From Tetrahymena elliotti 4EA (taxonomy: Eukaryota; Ciliophora; Oligohymenophorea; Hymenostomatida; Tetrahymenidae): a stretch of DNA of 64,000 bases. Each line of letters opens with the position of its first letter. Positions within the stretch are counted from its first letter, which is position 1. The notes beneath the pieces are model-generated. The model had not been told where the DNA came from, ran no database searches, and saw nothing but the letters and a program-made list of their open reading frames with translations. The stretch is from contig JH720302.1 in the NCBI GenBank assembly GCA_000231825.2, forward strand, positions 388,161-452,160. Direction: 5' to 3'. Of this stretch, positions 52,994 through 64,000 are shown in pieces. Both the position numbers and the translations under genes were made by a program.

Positions 52994-54055
52994 CAACCAA
53001 GTTTACATCATATTATATATATATACATTTTTGTTTATTTATCATCTTTAAATATTATGCATGTTTAATTTGTCTATTCAATTAATAGTTGATTTTTTAA
53101 AAAAATGTATTAATAAATTATAATATTTTTTCTTTTTTTGAAAATAATCTATCAGTCGATCAATTCATTTTATTTATTATTTTTCCTTTTTTATATTTTA
53201 AAGATTTTCTTATCAACTTTTTTATTTAATTTAAAAATGAAAAGAAATCAAAGATAGAATTAATAAGAGAAATTGTGTTTTTATATAATTTTATTTTGAG
53301 AAAATTATATTTGCTTTAAAATTTATTCTCAGAGAAGGAAGTAACTTTATTTTATTATTCAAGAATGTGTTTATTTATTAACCAATCTATCAAAAACATT
53401 TTATCTTCAATGAATTAAATGAAGTAGAAAACAAATGAATAGAAATTTCTTGTTTGTAAAATAAATAATTTTTAAAAAACAATTTTTAGCCTACTCTTTT
53501 TTATTTTTATGCTTGAACATCAAAATTGAATGAAAAAATCAAAATAAAAAAGGTTTATTTTAGGTCTCATAAAATTCCATTTAAATTAATTAACCAAATT
53601 AATTTAGTCTTTCTAAAAGTAACCATCGAATAAAATCTGATTTATTGATGTCTTTTGGAAAAAATCAAATTTGTATTTTCTTTTGTTTATCATCTACTTT
53701 TTTTTACTTACTTATGAATTGAATTGACCAATTTTTTAATTAAAAATAACCAAAAGTAAAAATAGATAGATAATATTAAGAAATTTCGTATCCAGATATC
53801 GTCTATATCAATCTTTAAAAATTAATTGGTAAATCAAATTGAAAACTGTCTTAGATGATTCATTAATTAAAAAAATTGTTCAAAAGTAAAAATAGATAAT
53901 AAATAGAAATTTCGTATCCAGGCAACTATCTGAGTCTACTATAACCTGTAAAAATTGATCAATCAAATTAAAAAACAGTCTATTATGATAATTTAATTAA
54001 ATAAAATAAATAAATAATTGATCTATTTACAAGGCAGTTATAAAAAGAAGTTAAA
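52994..54055. other. Intergenic between tandem paralogues
   Basis: About 1.06 kb of AT-rich DNA. Its 3' half contains a tandem duplication described separately. Otherwise nothing is seen. Confidence 0.6.
53738..53996. repeat. Tandem duplication (~128 bases) upstream of paralogue 2
   Basis: Two similar copies abut: caaaagtaaaaatagat recurs at 53,751 and 53,881, aatttcgtatccag at about 53,782 and 53,908, and aatcaaattnaaaacagtct-type strings at about 53,831 and 53,960. The copies have diverged by small indels. The repeat ends 60 bases before the start codon of the 54,056 gene, so it may duplicate promoter elements. Confidence 0.78.
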
Positions 54056-55024
54056 ATGCTTAGATTTGCAGCAAATTTAACTAGATCTTTAAAATATAGC
54101 AAGATTTAACCTGTCTCTATAGTATAAAGATAGAAGCCTTTGTTCTACTTTGGTTCAGATAAGGAGTAACAAAGCCCAAAAACTCAAATAAATCAAACTG
54201 ATTCTTAATAGAGATTAAACATCTTTAAATAAAGTCTACTCACTACTGGTATTGCTGTGAGTGCTACTCATTTTGTTTCTCTTGCATCTTATTCGGTAGG
54301 ATCAATTTTACTTTTTCCTTTCGGAGCATATTATACCTACAAATTTTTATACAGACTTGAGCGTAATCACCTTTTTGAGGTATTTGAGTAACTTAGACAA
54401 TTTAATGATGCTAAAGAAAGTCCTAATGTAAGAAAAGTGTTAGATTTCTTTGAAAAAATTTTAATAGATTAATTCGGAGAAGTTCAAAAGCTGGATGAAT
54501 AATAAAAGAAAAAAACTTTACAAAAGTTAGTAGTAAGTTTAGGTGTTTTTGCATCTATTCTTCATGTTTCTCAATCACTTTTATTGATTCTATCTTCAGG
54601 ATTGTTTTTTTTAAGTGCTTACAGACTAAGTAAAAATATCTTTAAAAATCAAGAATTTTTAAATGATCACTTGCAATCTCTTAAGTGGGCTTTTCTCAAA
54701 ATAGGACTTCCAAATTATTTATTAAATATTGGGTTGGGATTTGCCTGCTTTACATTTACTGGAGACTTGAGTTACTTTAGCCCAATAACTACCTTAGTGT
54801 TTTCTTCTTTTTGGAGTTGGGGATTGTATAGACTAATTATAGAATCTGATCTTTAACCACCAAGATAATAAATCACCTAATCTGATATGATTAATTTAAG
54901 TCTTAGTCCATTTTGTTTCATCACTTAAGGTATTGATATATTTATTCTATTGAATACTAGATCAATTATTTATACAGCAATTAAACAGAACTATAAAGAA
55001 TTAAGAAAGCTTTTGAGAATTTGA
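54056..55024 (+). CDS. Predicted mitochondrial membrane protein, 322 aa (copy 2)
   Basis: ATG 54056 to TGA 55022-55024. The targeting-like N-terminus (MLRFAANLTRSLKYSKIQ) is basic and amphipathic. The body aligns throughout with the 52,025 gene: RLNIFKQSLLTTGIAVSATH, YRLERNHLFEVFEQLRQ, FLKIGLPNYLLNIGLGF and FWSWGLYRL are shared blocks. Three or four predicted membrane spans sit at the same places. Function unknown; conservation of the whole length between copies implies both are used. Confidence 0.82.
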
Positions 55025-55333
55025 TACAATACTCATTTAACAACTATTTAAATAATAAATATTTATTTTATTTAACTTATGTAAATTATATTATTGTTTT
55101 AACAGTATTTTTAGATTCTTTTAAGCTGTTGTGATAATAATTAAAAAATAATTTTTGTTCTATATTTCAATTTTGCATGATCAAAATAAATATTAACTAA
55201 TTCTTTCATAAGATTATTAATTTGATTTATTTAATAAGCTTGTTTAGGATGAAAAATTTTAATCAATCTAGTCTGAATAATTAAAATCACAAAATCGATA
55301 AAATTATTCAAAAAAAATAAAAGCAATAAAAAT
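55025..55333. other. Short intergenic, nothing seen
   Basis: About 310 bp of AT-rich DNA between the mitochondrial-type gene and the LRR gene. No feature recognised. Confidence 0.55.
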
Positions 55334-57053
55334 ATGAAATTCGAAAATCTAGAAGAAGTATTATTAAATGAATCTTATTTAAAAAATCTGAAATACTTTT
55401 TTTAATAATATGAAAAGTTTTAAAAATCTGATTTGATCAGCCATTAAGATCTAAAACTTCACTTTAGGTAAAAAGCTAATATTTTAAATAATTTAAAAAT
55501 AAATTGTTAAAGTTCTTAGATGATGGGGCATTAAGGAGCCTAATAAATTGGATAAGCTATTCATAAGTGCTCAAATTTAAAATAATTAGACTTATAATTA
55601 AGGTTACAATAATATTAATTTATTAATAGATATAATTGATAATAATTTTCTTTTATTAGTAAAAACTAGATAAAAACTCAAGGAGTCTCTCACTTAGCAA
55701 AAGGCCTTTCTAATTGCCTTTAGTTGAAAAATTTAAAACTAGATTTTGAGTAAACAAATTATTAAGATAAAATAATAATATTTCTATTATCAAATATATT
55801 GAATTAGCTCAAATAATATTGGAGCTAAAGGTGTCTAAAGTTTTTTCGAAGGTATTAAACATTGTGTCAATCTTAAATAGTTAGATTTAGCTTTAGAGTA
55901 AATTAATTTAATTTTTAAATAACTGAAAATATTCCTCAGTAATTCGATTGTTTGTTTCCCAATTTTAAAGGGTAAAATAAATATTTTGAGTCAATAAAAC
56001 ATTAAAACTTAAATTAAGAAATTTTTTAGGTTTTACATGAAATTTTGAAGGAATTATAATGAAAATTTTTTTATTTAAATAATTATTTGTTAATTAATAT
56101 TTAATAGATGCAATTATATTGGCTCAAAGGGTTTAAAAAATATAGGCTATGGGATTGTTTAGTGCTAGAATGTTTAAATCTTAACACTTAATTTTTAGTA
56201 AAATTTACAAGAGAAAAAGTTTTTAAAATAATTATTTTTATCTTACTATTTGGAAGTTATAATTAAATAACTGCTGAAGGGATTGACTGTCTAGTTGAGT
56301 AAATAATTTAATGTTAGAATCTGAACTAATTAGCACTCTCTTTAGTGTATGTATTTGTTTGATTTTCAGGAAAAGTTGTTTTAACATTTTTTAAACTTTA
56401 AAAAGTTATAATAATATTGGAAATAAAGGTTCAACTAATTTGATAAAGGGATTATCTTAGCTTGGAAATCTTAACAATTTAACTTTAAACTTAGAGTTTT
56501 ATATTTTTTAAATTTTATCTTAAATTTATTTAAATTAAAAAACATTAAAGAACTACTTGGATTTTGAATAATACTAACACTGAATTAGGTTTAGCCTTCA
56601 AATAATATTACAATCTTTAAAAATTAGTGCTTAGTTTAAAGTAATTTTTTTAAATTTATAATTATTTTAATTCATCCTATTTTTTTTAAAGCAAAAATAA
56701 ATTAGGGAAATAAGAAATTACAACTTTAACTGAAGGCCTATCCTAATGCAAAAGTCTATAAAATTTGGTATTTGACTTAAGGTAAGATTCATAAGATTTA
56801 AATTAAATTAAAAAATATTTTTAAAAAGCCAAAGCAACTTTCAAGAAGATTGGCTTAAAAATTTTGGATTAAAGTTTTAAAAAAATTAAAATCTTTAAGT
56901 ATTCAATCTCATTTTATGGTAAAATTATCAATTTAAATCTTTTAATTTTATTAATTATTTTTAAGGCATAATTAATTAGAAAAAAGTAGTTTACAATTGC
57001 TATTAAAATTAAGAAAAATGAAAAGGCTTGTTAAATTATATTACAAAATATGA
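55334..57053 (+). CDS. Leucine-rich-repeat protein, many small exons (model approximate)
   Basis: ATG 55334; probable stop TGA 57051-57053. Exons separated by 40-70 base AT-rich introns each carry about one LRR of the RNI-like kind. Clear junctions: exon 1 ends 55,467; exon 2 is 55,513-55,602 (GQAIHKCSNLKQLDLQLR); exon 3 is 55,660-55,749 (LAKGLSNCLQLKNLKLDF); exon 4 starts 55,808 (NNIGAKGVQSFFEGIKHC). All use phase 2. Later repeats include YIGSKGLKNIGYGIVQCQNV (~56,110), NNIGNKGSTNLIKGLSQLGN (~56,415), TEGLSQCKSLQNLVFDLR (~56,715) and GLKNFGLKFQKNQNLQVFNL. It ends LRKMKRLVKLYYKI. Exons between 55,900 and 56,700 are not resolved and a broken repeat near 55,950 leaves open partial decay. LRRs bind proteins; partner unknown. 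Confidence 0.68.
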
Positions 57054-57670
57054 ATCATCTTTATTACTTTATTTTTACAAACTGTTTAAATAAAATTAAA
57101 TGGTTAAATCTTTCAAATTTTTGTCTTATCTTTTAAATAAAGAAGAATTAAATTTTTAAGTGAGAAATTAATTAAAAAAAATTAAGACAAACTTGGAAAA
57201 ATATTTTTTAGATTAATTTTATTCAAAAAATCCAGTAATAAATTATATTTAAAAACAAACATCAAATAGAATTTAGTTTTTTAGAAGAAGTAAAAATTTC
57301 TATTTTTATTTGAAATTGAAAAGATTTGCAAGTTGAAAATAGCTAACAACAACAATAACAATAAAATAAATATGAAGCAGTGATATTTAGTTTTAAAAAT
57401 ATACCTTATTTAATTCAAAAATGTGTGTTATTATCTTTTTATAGATAAAGTCAATGATTGCTTGTAAATTAGTTATTTAACAAATAAAATTAAAGAAAAG
57501 CAATCAATAATAAATAAATATTGGTATGAATAATTAAGGTTTGCTTGTTTGATAATTAAATCAAATCCAATTAATATAACTAAATAGTATTTAAAAATTA
57601 AAGATTTTTTAACAATTTCTTAATTATAGAGTTAAGAAAATCTTATTAATAATATTTAATTTTGTTAAAT
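57054..57670. other. Intergenic, nothing seen
   Basis: About 620 bp, AT-rich, between the LRR gene and the large coiled-coil gene. No coding similarity noticed. Confidence 0.55.
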
Positions 57671-60600
57671 ATGAGATAGCAATCTCCATAATAGAATAGT
57701 TTGAATTCAAGTAAGTTTTCTTCATAGGATAAGGCATCTTTAAAAGCAGTAAAGTTGCCAGAAACTAAATAGATGAGCAATAAAGAATTGTTTTTGCAAT
57801 AAAATACCCCAAAACCACAAAAATAAGATTATAATTAGTCTGATATTTAGATGAAATAAAATAATCCATCTCGCTAGAGCAAAAATCCAATAGAAACAGC
57901 AGTTACTTCTTAGAATAATATCAAATCAGCTAGTATTAAGGATCTTATTTCAGATCCTATTAAAAGAAGTTTAGAACCTAAAGATTAAAGACCAAATTTC
58001 TATAGAAGTAACAGTAATAACTACAATAACAATAATTCAATTATGAAAGGGGATGATACAATAGAGAAGAATATATAGAGAATTATAGATGAGAGGGTTT
58101 AGTCAATACGCCAAGAGTTGAATCAAGCTAGTGATTAACAAATAAATAAGATGTTAGAAAAAGCAACAAACCAAATAAAGTGATTAAATTATTAGTATTT
58201 GAATACAAAGTTTATTTTAAAAATAACTATTATTGCATTATGTTAATAGGCAAGTTGATTAAATTGAATAAGATTTACAGAATTCTAAAAATGAATTAAA
58301 AAGGCTTCTTAATTTTGTAATTTAATGCATTTATTTGAGTTATATTTAAATAATTATTTTATTATTTTAACAGGAACAATATTTAAATAATACTGTTGAG
58401 TCAATAGGTACTATGAAAAAAAATTAAATTGAATAAATTGTTTAAAATTCTATTGAAAATTAAATGCAGTAACACATTAAAAATTCTTAACAGTTTGTTG
58501 ATGACATGAATAAATACAAAAAATAATTTGATCAAATATTATAAGGCCAATTAGCCTATGTGTAGGAAGCTCATAAAAAATATATCCTGGATGATGCAGA
58601 TAACAAGCATTTTTCTGAGAGATTTAAGCAGCAATTCGAAGAGTTTTAGAAATAAATAGCTTCTAATTATTTAGCTATGATAGAAAAATTAACTGATTAT
58701 GCATAACAAGTAGAAGATAAAGCTTTGCAATTAGATTCTAAATACATGGGGTAATTAAGAAATCTTAGAGATGATCTATCCAAATAGATAGATGATGGAA
58801 TGAAACAACTAAAAACTCATATCACAAACTCAGAAAATCAATTAAATTAAAAGGTTGAAATCGATCAATTCAAAGGGCTTTTAGATGAATATTTCTACCA
58901 AACCTATCAAAAATATCACATGTAAAATAATTTATTCTTAGGAATATTGACATTTTTATTTATATATAATATTCTTTATCTATTTTGCTTTTGTGTTCTT
59001 GTGTGAGCGAAGTAATTCAAAAAATTTTTGTACAAACATGCTTATCTTATTTTTAATTGAAAAATGTTGATTTAAACTGAGTGAAATTTTATTAAAAAAG
59101 ATAAATTGAAGAATTGAAAGAAATATTTCAGAAAATTTCAGTTAGAGATGATTTTAGCAAATTTTCAGATGACAAATTGAAGGAGATAGCTTAGAAATTT
59201 GAAAAAGAGACAAAAAACTAGCATGAATAGCAAATTAATTTATTGAAAAGATAATAAGAGAAAACTGTGGAGCTTTAAGAGTAGTTGGCAGCCACATAAA
59301 GATAATACAAGGTGTCAGATAATAAAATTTAAAGAATGTTTAAGGTATCTGGAAGGAATTTGGGTATTTAAGAAACATATTCTGGTTTATAATTGTTAGA
59401 TAACTCTTAATTGGTCAAAGAAAAATATGAGAATTTATTTATGAAAAGTTAGTAAGTATTTAAGTAAATGTAAGACACAATTAATTAGCTCTAACAAGAA
59501 AATTATCAGCTTAAATAAAAAAATAATAATGAAAATGGATAAAAGAAAGTTAAAAAGTTAAAATTTAAGCCAAGTTAGTTAAATGATGAACTGATCAATT
59601 AGCCTAGAGAAGAAAATAAACAAAAAGGAATTAATAGATCTCCTAGCATATAAACTATTGTGAATTAATAGCATAGCAGAAAGCCTAGCTAAGAAAATGA
59701 TTTATTAAAGAAAAACAATAACTTTTTTCCAAATTAAATCGCTATTTCTCCTATTGCTTCTATTAAAAGCAGTTAAATTGAAGTTCCATTTCAAACTTAA
59801 GAAAATCTTCTCAGTTTACCATTATTCCCTTTTTCTAGTGGAGACCCTTTATAGTTCAGATAAACCTCAAAAGATAAAATTCCTTCTTTTCTAGGTAGTC
59901 AAGAAAATCCAGTCTCCCTTTTTGGATCAAAAAATTCTCAAAATTAGCAAGAGCATGATTAGCAATAAAATCATAATTAAAAGACAGGAAGATTTAAAGA
60001 AGAATCTTAAATAGAGCAATAAAAAAATAATAAACCATCTTTAGTGAGCCCTTATTTAAGAGATAAGAATAATAATAATAATACAGCGGGAAATCCAGAA
60101 AAACTCTTTAATGATCCATAAAAAACAAAAAAAGATGTGGCTCAAGATAGCAACTAAAAAGATAATGTAAATAATCTATTTAAATCTTAAGAAATAAAAT
60201 TTGAAATGGAAAGAATACCTGAACTGTAAGAGGAAGCAATTTAAAGAGAACTTCAACTTGAAGATCTTTAATAAGAAAAGAGAAAAAATTAATTTTTACT
60301 CTTTGATACAAAATAGCCAACTCATTAATTTTAGTTATTTGATGAAAAGAAAAATCCTTCTTAAAATTTATTTGAGGAAAATAGGAGAAGTTCTTTATCA
60401 CCTTAATCTCAGACTAATTATACATAGTAAGTTCATCTAACTTAGCCTAATATGGTTTCTTCACAAAATAATAATGCTTCTATTATTACATTTAACCCTT
60501 TAAATACTTCTCAAGCACTTCCAACCTAGCCTTAAGTACAATCTTAGATAATTTAAACTATTCCTATGCAATCTTAGATTTAATAATAGCAATTAGTTTA

Positions 60601-62783
60601 AAATATTACTGCTTAACATCAAATCTAGGGATAAATCCTTTAGCCTATTCAATAGCATTCTATTATTTAAACAATACCTATTCAACAAAATGCTATAGTA
60701 ACATAATAATCGTCGATTCCTCTTCAACCTTAGTAAGTTTTAGTTTAGCAAATAATAGATCATTCAAATTAGCGAGCTAACCCTTTAAATTTAATATAAA
60801 TGGAACCAAATAACAATATTTTAGCACAAACACTTCCATCTAATTCTAAATAACTATTTGATAATAACTAAAATACTCCTGAAAGAACAGTTTCAGCATT
60901 GAATATTGCTAGTCCTGAAGATATTCATTTTAGAAGCTAACAAGATAGTGAAAAAATTTAATTTTTATTGTAAAAACCATAAAACTTCAATTAAATAGAC
61001 TTCCAGACAAATCCTGAATACCCATAAACAATGCCTTCTTAGTTCTAAGATAAAAATGCAAATTAAAATAGCCCTATGTTCAAGTCTTAGCAAGCATTTA
61101 ATACTATTGATGTGCCTGATAGATATTATCAAAGAAAAAATACTAATAACAAAAAAGACAATATAGACGAGACCAAAAAATTGCTTGAAGAAAGGGAATA
61201 TTTACTCAACCAATAAAAAGAAATAATTAAATAATTTTACACTTTAGAAGCAAAGTAAGGTTTACAAAGAAATCAAAGAACTAAATCAACAGATATTGCA
61301 ACAGCAGATACATTTAAATAACATGAAGATTCAAATCCTTTACAAGAAGATTATTTTAGTTTGAATCCTTAATTTTAATAATCTTAAAACAATAATAAAT
61401 CTCTTCACTTGAATCAACAATTAAATCAATCCAATAATGCCAATAATAAATCAGCAAGTAGAATTACTAAGTCTCATAATGACAGCAATTTAGAAGTCTA
61501 AGAGATAGTTTCAACTCTAGAAAACGCTACATCTCCATCAAATCAGCAAAGTAAGATGCTATTTAGTCCATTAGATCCTAAAAATTTATTCCCTTTACAA
61601 TCAAAAGAATAAAAAGACCATCTTTATAATTTACAACAATTATCTATTAATCCTTACACTTTAAGCAATTAAAAATAATAAAATGAAAGCTAAAGTTTAT
61701 AGTAAAACAATTATGACAGTTAGCAATAATCATCAAAGAAGAAGAAAAATAAGATATTTATAAATAAAAATCATTTACCACCAGCTTAATTCTTTTCAAA
61801 TCCAATTCAAAGATTCCCATAAACATAAAATAAAAATCAATATGAAAATGATTAAAATTAACTAATAAACTAAAAATCATATAATCCTCCTCACTTCAAT
61901 TAGCAGCCAAGGAGAGAGTTATTCCCTAATTTAAGTAACAGAAACACTTAATCCACACAGAACATGAATTAAGTTTAGATTAATAGAAATAATATGAATT
62001 CTCCTATGAAGCTAGATTCTTAATCAGATTAATTTACTTTTAAACCTTCTCAATCTCATCATTCTCTTGGATCAAATTAGTTAAGATATTAAAATTAATA
62101 AATGCAAACACCAATTTCTCATAACAATGCAATTTAAATGAACGATCTTGAAGATTTTAATGAAGATGAAATTATGATGTATTCTCCTACTAATTAAAAG
62201 CCTACTTACAATCAGAGAAAATCCCTTTTCTAAAGTGATAATGAAAGTAATTTTGATGAAGATTTCTTCTTTTACCCTGACCATACATCTGCTGCTTCTA
62301 AAAAATTGGCATCTCCAATCAGCCCAATAAATTTTTCAGCTTCCCACTAGCCTAGAAGTAATAATTAAAGATAGAGAGTAAACTAAAGAGAAATAATAAT
62401 CAATAACTAGCAATAAATTTTGAATAACAGCAGCAGTAATAATATTAGTTAAAGCAACAGTAGATAGCCAACTCCACCTAAAAGAATGACAATAGAAGAT
62501 GAACAAGTCTATGAAAAACTTATAAAAAGAAGTAATTAATTTATTCACTCATTTTAAAATCAATTTATTTTTTTATTCTTATGATTTATGATATTTAGGA
62601 TTATTATACAACAACAAAACTGAGAATACAAAAGATAAAAAGTTAAAACTAAGAAAAGAGTAAGATGGAAAGTTAAAAGATATTTACAATAAATATATTT
62701 ATGATGAAAAAGGAAATCCTATACTATTTTCTTAAGCTGCTACAACATTTTTAGTCAATTCAAATCTGATTGAGATCATCTGA
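57671..62783 (+). CDS. Q/N-rich coiled-coil protein, 1,579 aa, 5 exons
   Basis: ATG 57671, TGA 62781-62783. Introns 58180-58249, 58317-58373, 58922-59100 and 62532-62598 leave 4,740 bases in one frame. Residues ~1-140 are polar and Ser/Asn/Lys-rich. About 140-600 is a charged, Gln/Glu/Lys-rich region with long helix (coiled coil). About 600-1,500 is low-complexity: repeated Pro-Ile-Gln/Thr stretches (e.g. TIPMQSQIQQQQLVQ near 60,560), many Asn runs and Ser-Pro sites suited to phosphorylation. The last exon encodes a conserved-looking charged tail (KLRKEQDGKLKDIYNKYIYD). No enzymatic domain is seen. A cytoskeletal, basal-body or scaffold role is possible but not shown. Confidence 0.84.
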
Positions 62784-64000
62784 ATAAATTTCAAAAATAA
62801 AAAAATCAAGAAAAAAAAAATTTTGTTTTTATTAGTGTCAAATATTACTTCTAGTTTTTTTCCACTTTTTATGTACAATATCTCTAAGTATTTGAATTTA
62901 TTTTGTCCTTTTATGATAAATTGGAAAAAATTTTAAGTTTATTTTTTTAATATGAAAAAATAATAAAAAAAATAAATATAATATAATTATGTAGAGTTTT
63001 TAAATTCTTTTTCTTTTATCTTCATTCTTATTTTCTTTGTCATTATTTTAACATTTGAATGATTTTTTATATTTACCAAAGAACAATTTTTTTAGTTATA
63101 ATATTTATTGATAGATTTAAATTAAAATGATATTTTAAAAATCTAATTTAAAAACAAAAAATAGTCTAGATTTGCTAGAACAAAATACTAATTATTCGAA
63201 TTAAATGTTTTATGCTTTTGTAGGTTTTTCATAAAATTAAAAATTGTTACTTTTATTTAAAATATACAACCAAATCTCATCCAAAAATATGTGATGAGGA
63301 GATATTTAATAATAATTAAAAAAGTTGATAACCACTCTAAAATATTTTTTTTTTGCAAATTAATTATTTTGTTTTTTTGTGAAGAGAAGTAGCTTAAATC
63401 TATAAATTAGGGGTATGGGAGGGGGTGGGGTACTTTTTGTTGTTTTTAACAATTTCTAAATTTTCCTACAAATATTATTTTAAAAAATTATTTTTTGGAT
63501 TTTTTTTAAAATTTTTACATATGGCAAAACATTCGGCAAAACCGTATAAAAAATAGCATTTGGCCGTATGTCAAAAAATAAAAAAATAATTTATACAGCC
63601 ATTCATATGCTTAAGCAGTATTTTGGCATTTATTCGGCCTTATGCAAAACCGTATATACAGTCGGGTCCCTAGTGAATATAAATGAGTAAAGGAATTAAA
63701 ATTAATTTTAATAAATTCTTTGTGCTGCACATATTTTAAATATGATGGCTCAATAAGTGTTGAATCATTTTGAATACTTTTTAAATCACTCAATTAAATG
63801 AATTTATTTTACTATTTTGTAAAATTTTGTTTGAAATAGTTGATGATCATATTTTTCTTTATAATGATTAATTAATTAATTTTCAATCTAATATCTAATC
63901 AAATTTAAAAAAATAAATTAATGCAGTAATAGAATAAAAATTATTTTAGAACTTTCAATGATGTACTTCAATTTTTAAAGATATAAAAAAATATTTTAAT
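62784..64000. other. Non-coding 3' region
   Basis: About 1.2 kb downstream of the coiled-coil gene. It contains a purine-rich G tract at about 63,410-63,435 (ggggtatgggagggggtggggtac) and the GC-richer repeat cluster listed separately. The minus-strand open stretch at 63,611-63,793 overlaps that cluster and I do not call it a gene. Confidence 0.5.
63518..63676. repeat. Cluster of short GGC/CCG repeats, possible element end
   Basis: Short words recur in both orientations within 160 bases: gcaaaaccgtata at 63,535 and 63,643, ggcaaaac/ttggcat, ttcggc and cggcc, and catatg. It ends with tatacagtcgggtccctagtg at 63,655-63,675. The TA followed by CAGTC-GG-TCCC looks like the end of a DNA transposon, but no opposite end or transposase was found here. 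Inferred only. Confidence 0.4.

Noticed and set aside
60180..60440. ORFs on both strands in this interval
   Set aside because: Both lie within exon 4 of the Q/N-rich coiled-coil gene and are shadows of it.
63410..63435. G-rich tract as a telomere or chromosome-breakage site
   Set aside because: No TTGGGG repeat and no match to the chromosome breakage sequence known from Tetrahymena as I recall it; left as a simple G-rich patch.
1..64000. tRNA, rRNA or CRISPR features
   Set aside because: No cloverleaf with a GGTTCGA-type arm, no conserved rRNA block and no spaced repeat array was seen; a tRNA scan would settle this.

Overview
This window looks like ciliate macronuclear DNA, most likely Tetrahymena or a close relative. 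It is extremely AT-rich. Every convincing gene reads through many TAA and TAG codons, mostly where glutamine is expected, and stops only at TGA. Introns are short, AT-rich GT...AG. Coordinates below were read by hand with that code; no search was run, so family names rest on visible motifs.

Layout. 1-5,800: three paralogous secreted MACPF-domain proteins, two on the minus strand (the first cut by the window edge) and one on the plus strand with a shared 0.8 kb divergent spacer. 6,500-13,300: a LITAF-domain protein, an intact multi-pass membrane protein and a frameshifted copy of it. 13,300-25,950: an intact 1,638-residue fusion of a protein kinase to a long TPR array, a second LITAF protein, a truncated TPR relic, and remains of two Tc1/mariner-type transposases. 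27,725-39,021: one giant minus-strand gene with 15 exons and 14 introns; the spliced reading frame closes exactly (3,389 residues). It encodes a secretory-pathway membrane protein with Cys-rich, propeller-like and beta-helix-like ectodomain regions and a C-terminal bundle of membrane segments. 40,690-47,110: a decayed third kinase-TPR copy and a third LITAF protein.

48,900-62,800 is almost entirely plus strand: a B-box/coiled-coil protein, two tandem mitochondrial-type membrane paralogues of equal length (322 aa), a leucine-rich-repeat gene with about one repeat per exon, and a 1,579-residue Q/N-rich coiled-coil protein with 5 exons. The last 1.2 kb is non-coding and ends with an oddly GC-richer cluster of short repeats.

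The main theme is local gene duplication and decay. A kinase-TPR gene followed about 2 kb away by a LITAF gene occurs twice, suggesting duplication of a segment. Four gene families have two or three members here, and two of the four include broken members. No CRISPR array, rRNA, tRNA, virus or telomere repeat was recognised. I see no clear defence or operon-like system; the best candidates for new biology are the MACPF trio, the kinase-TPR/LITAF unit and the giant receptor-like gene with its duplicated exon.
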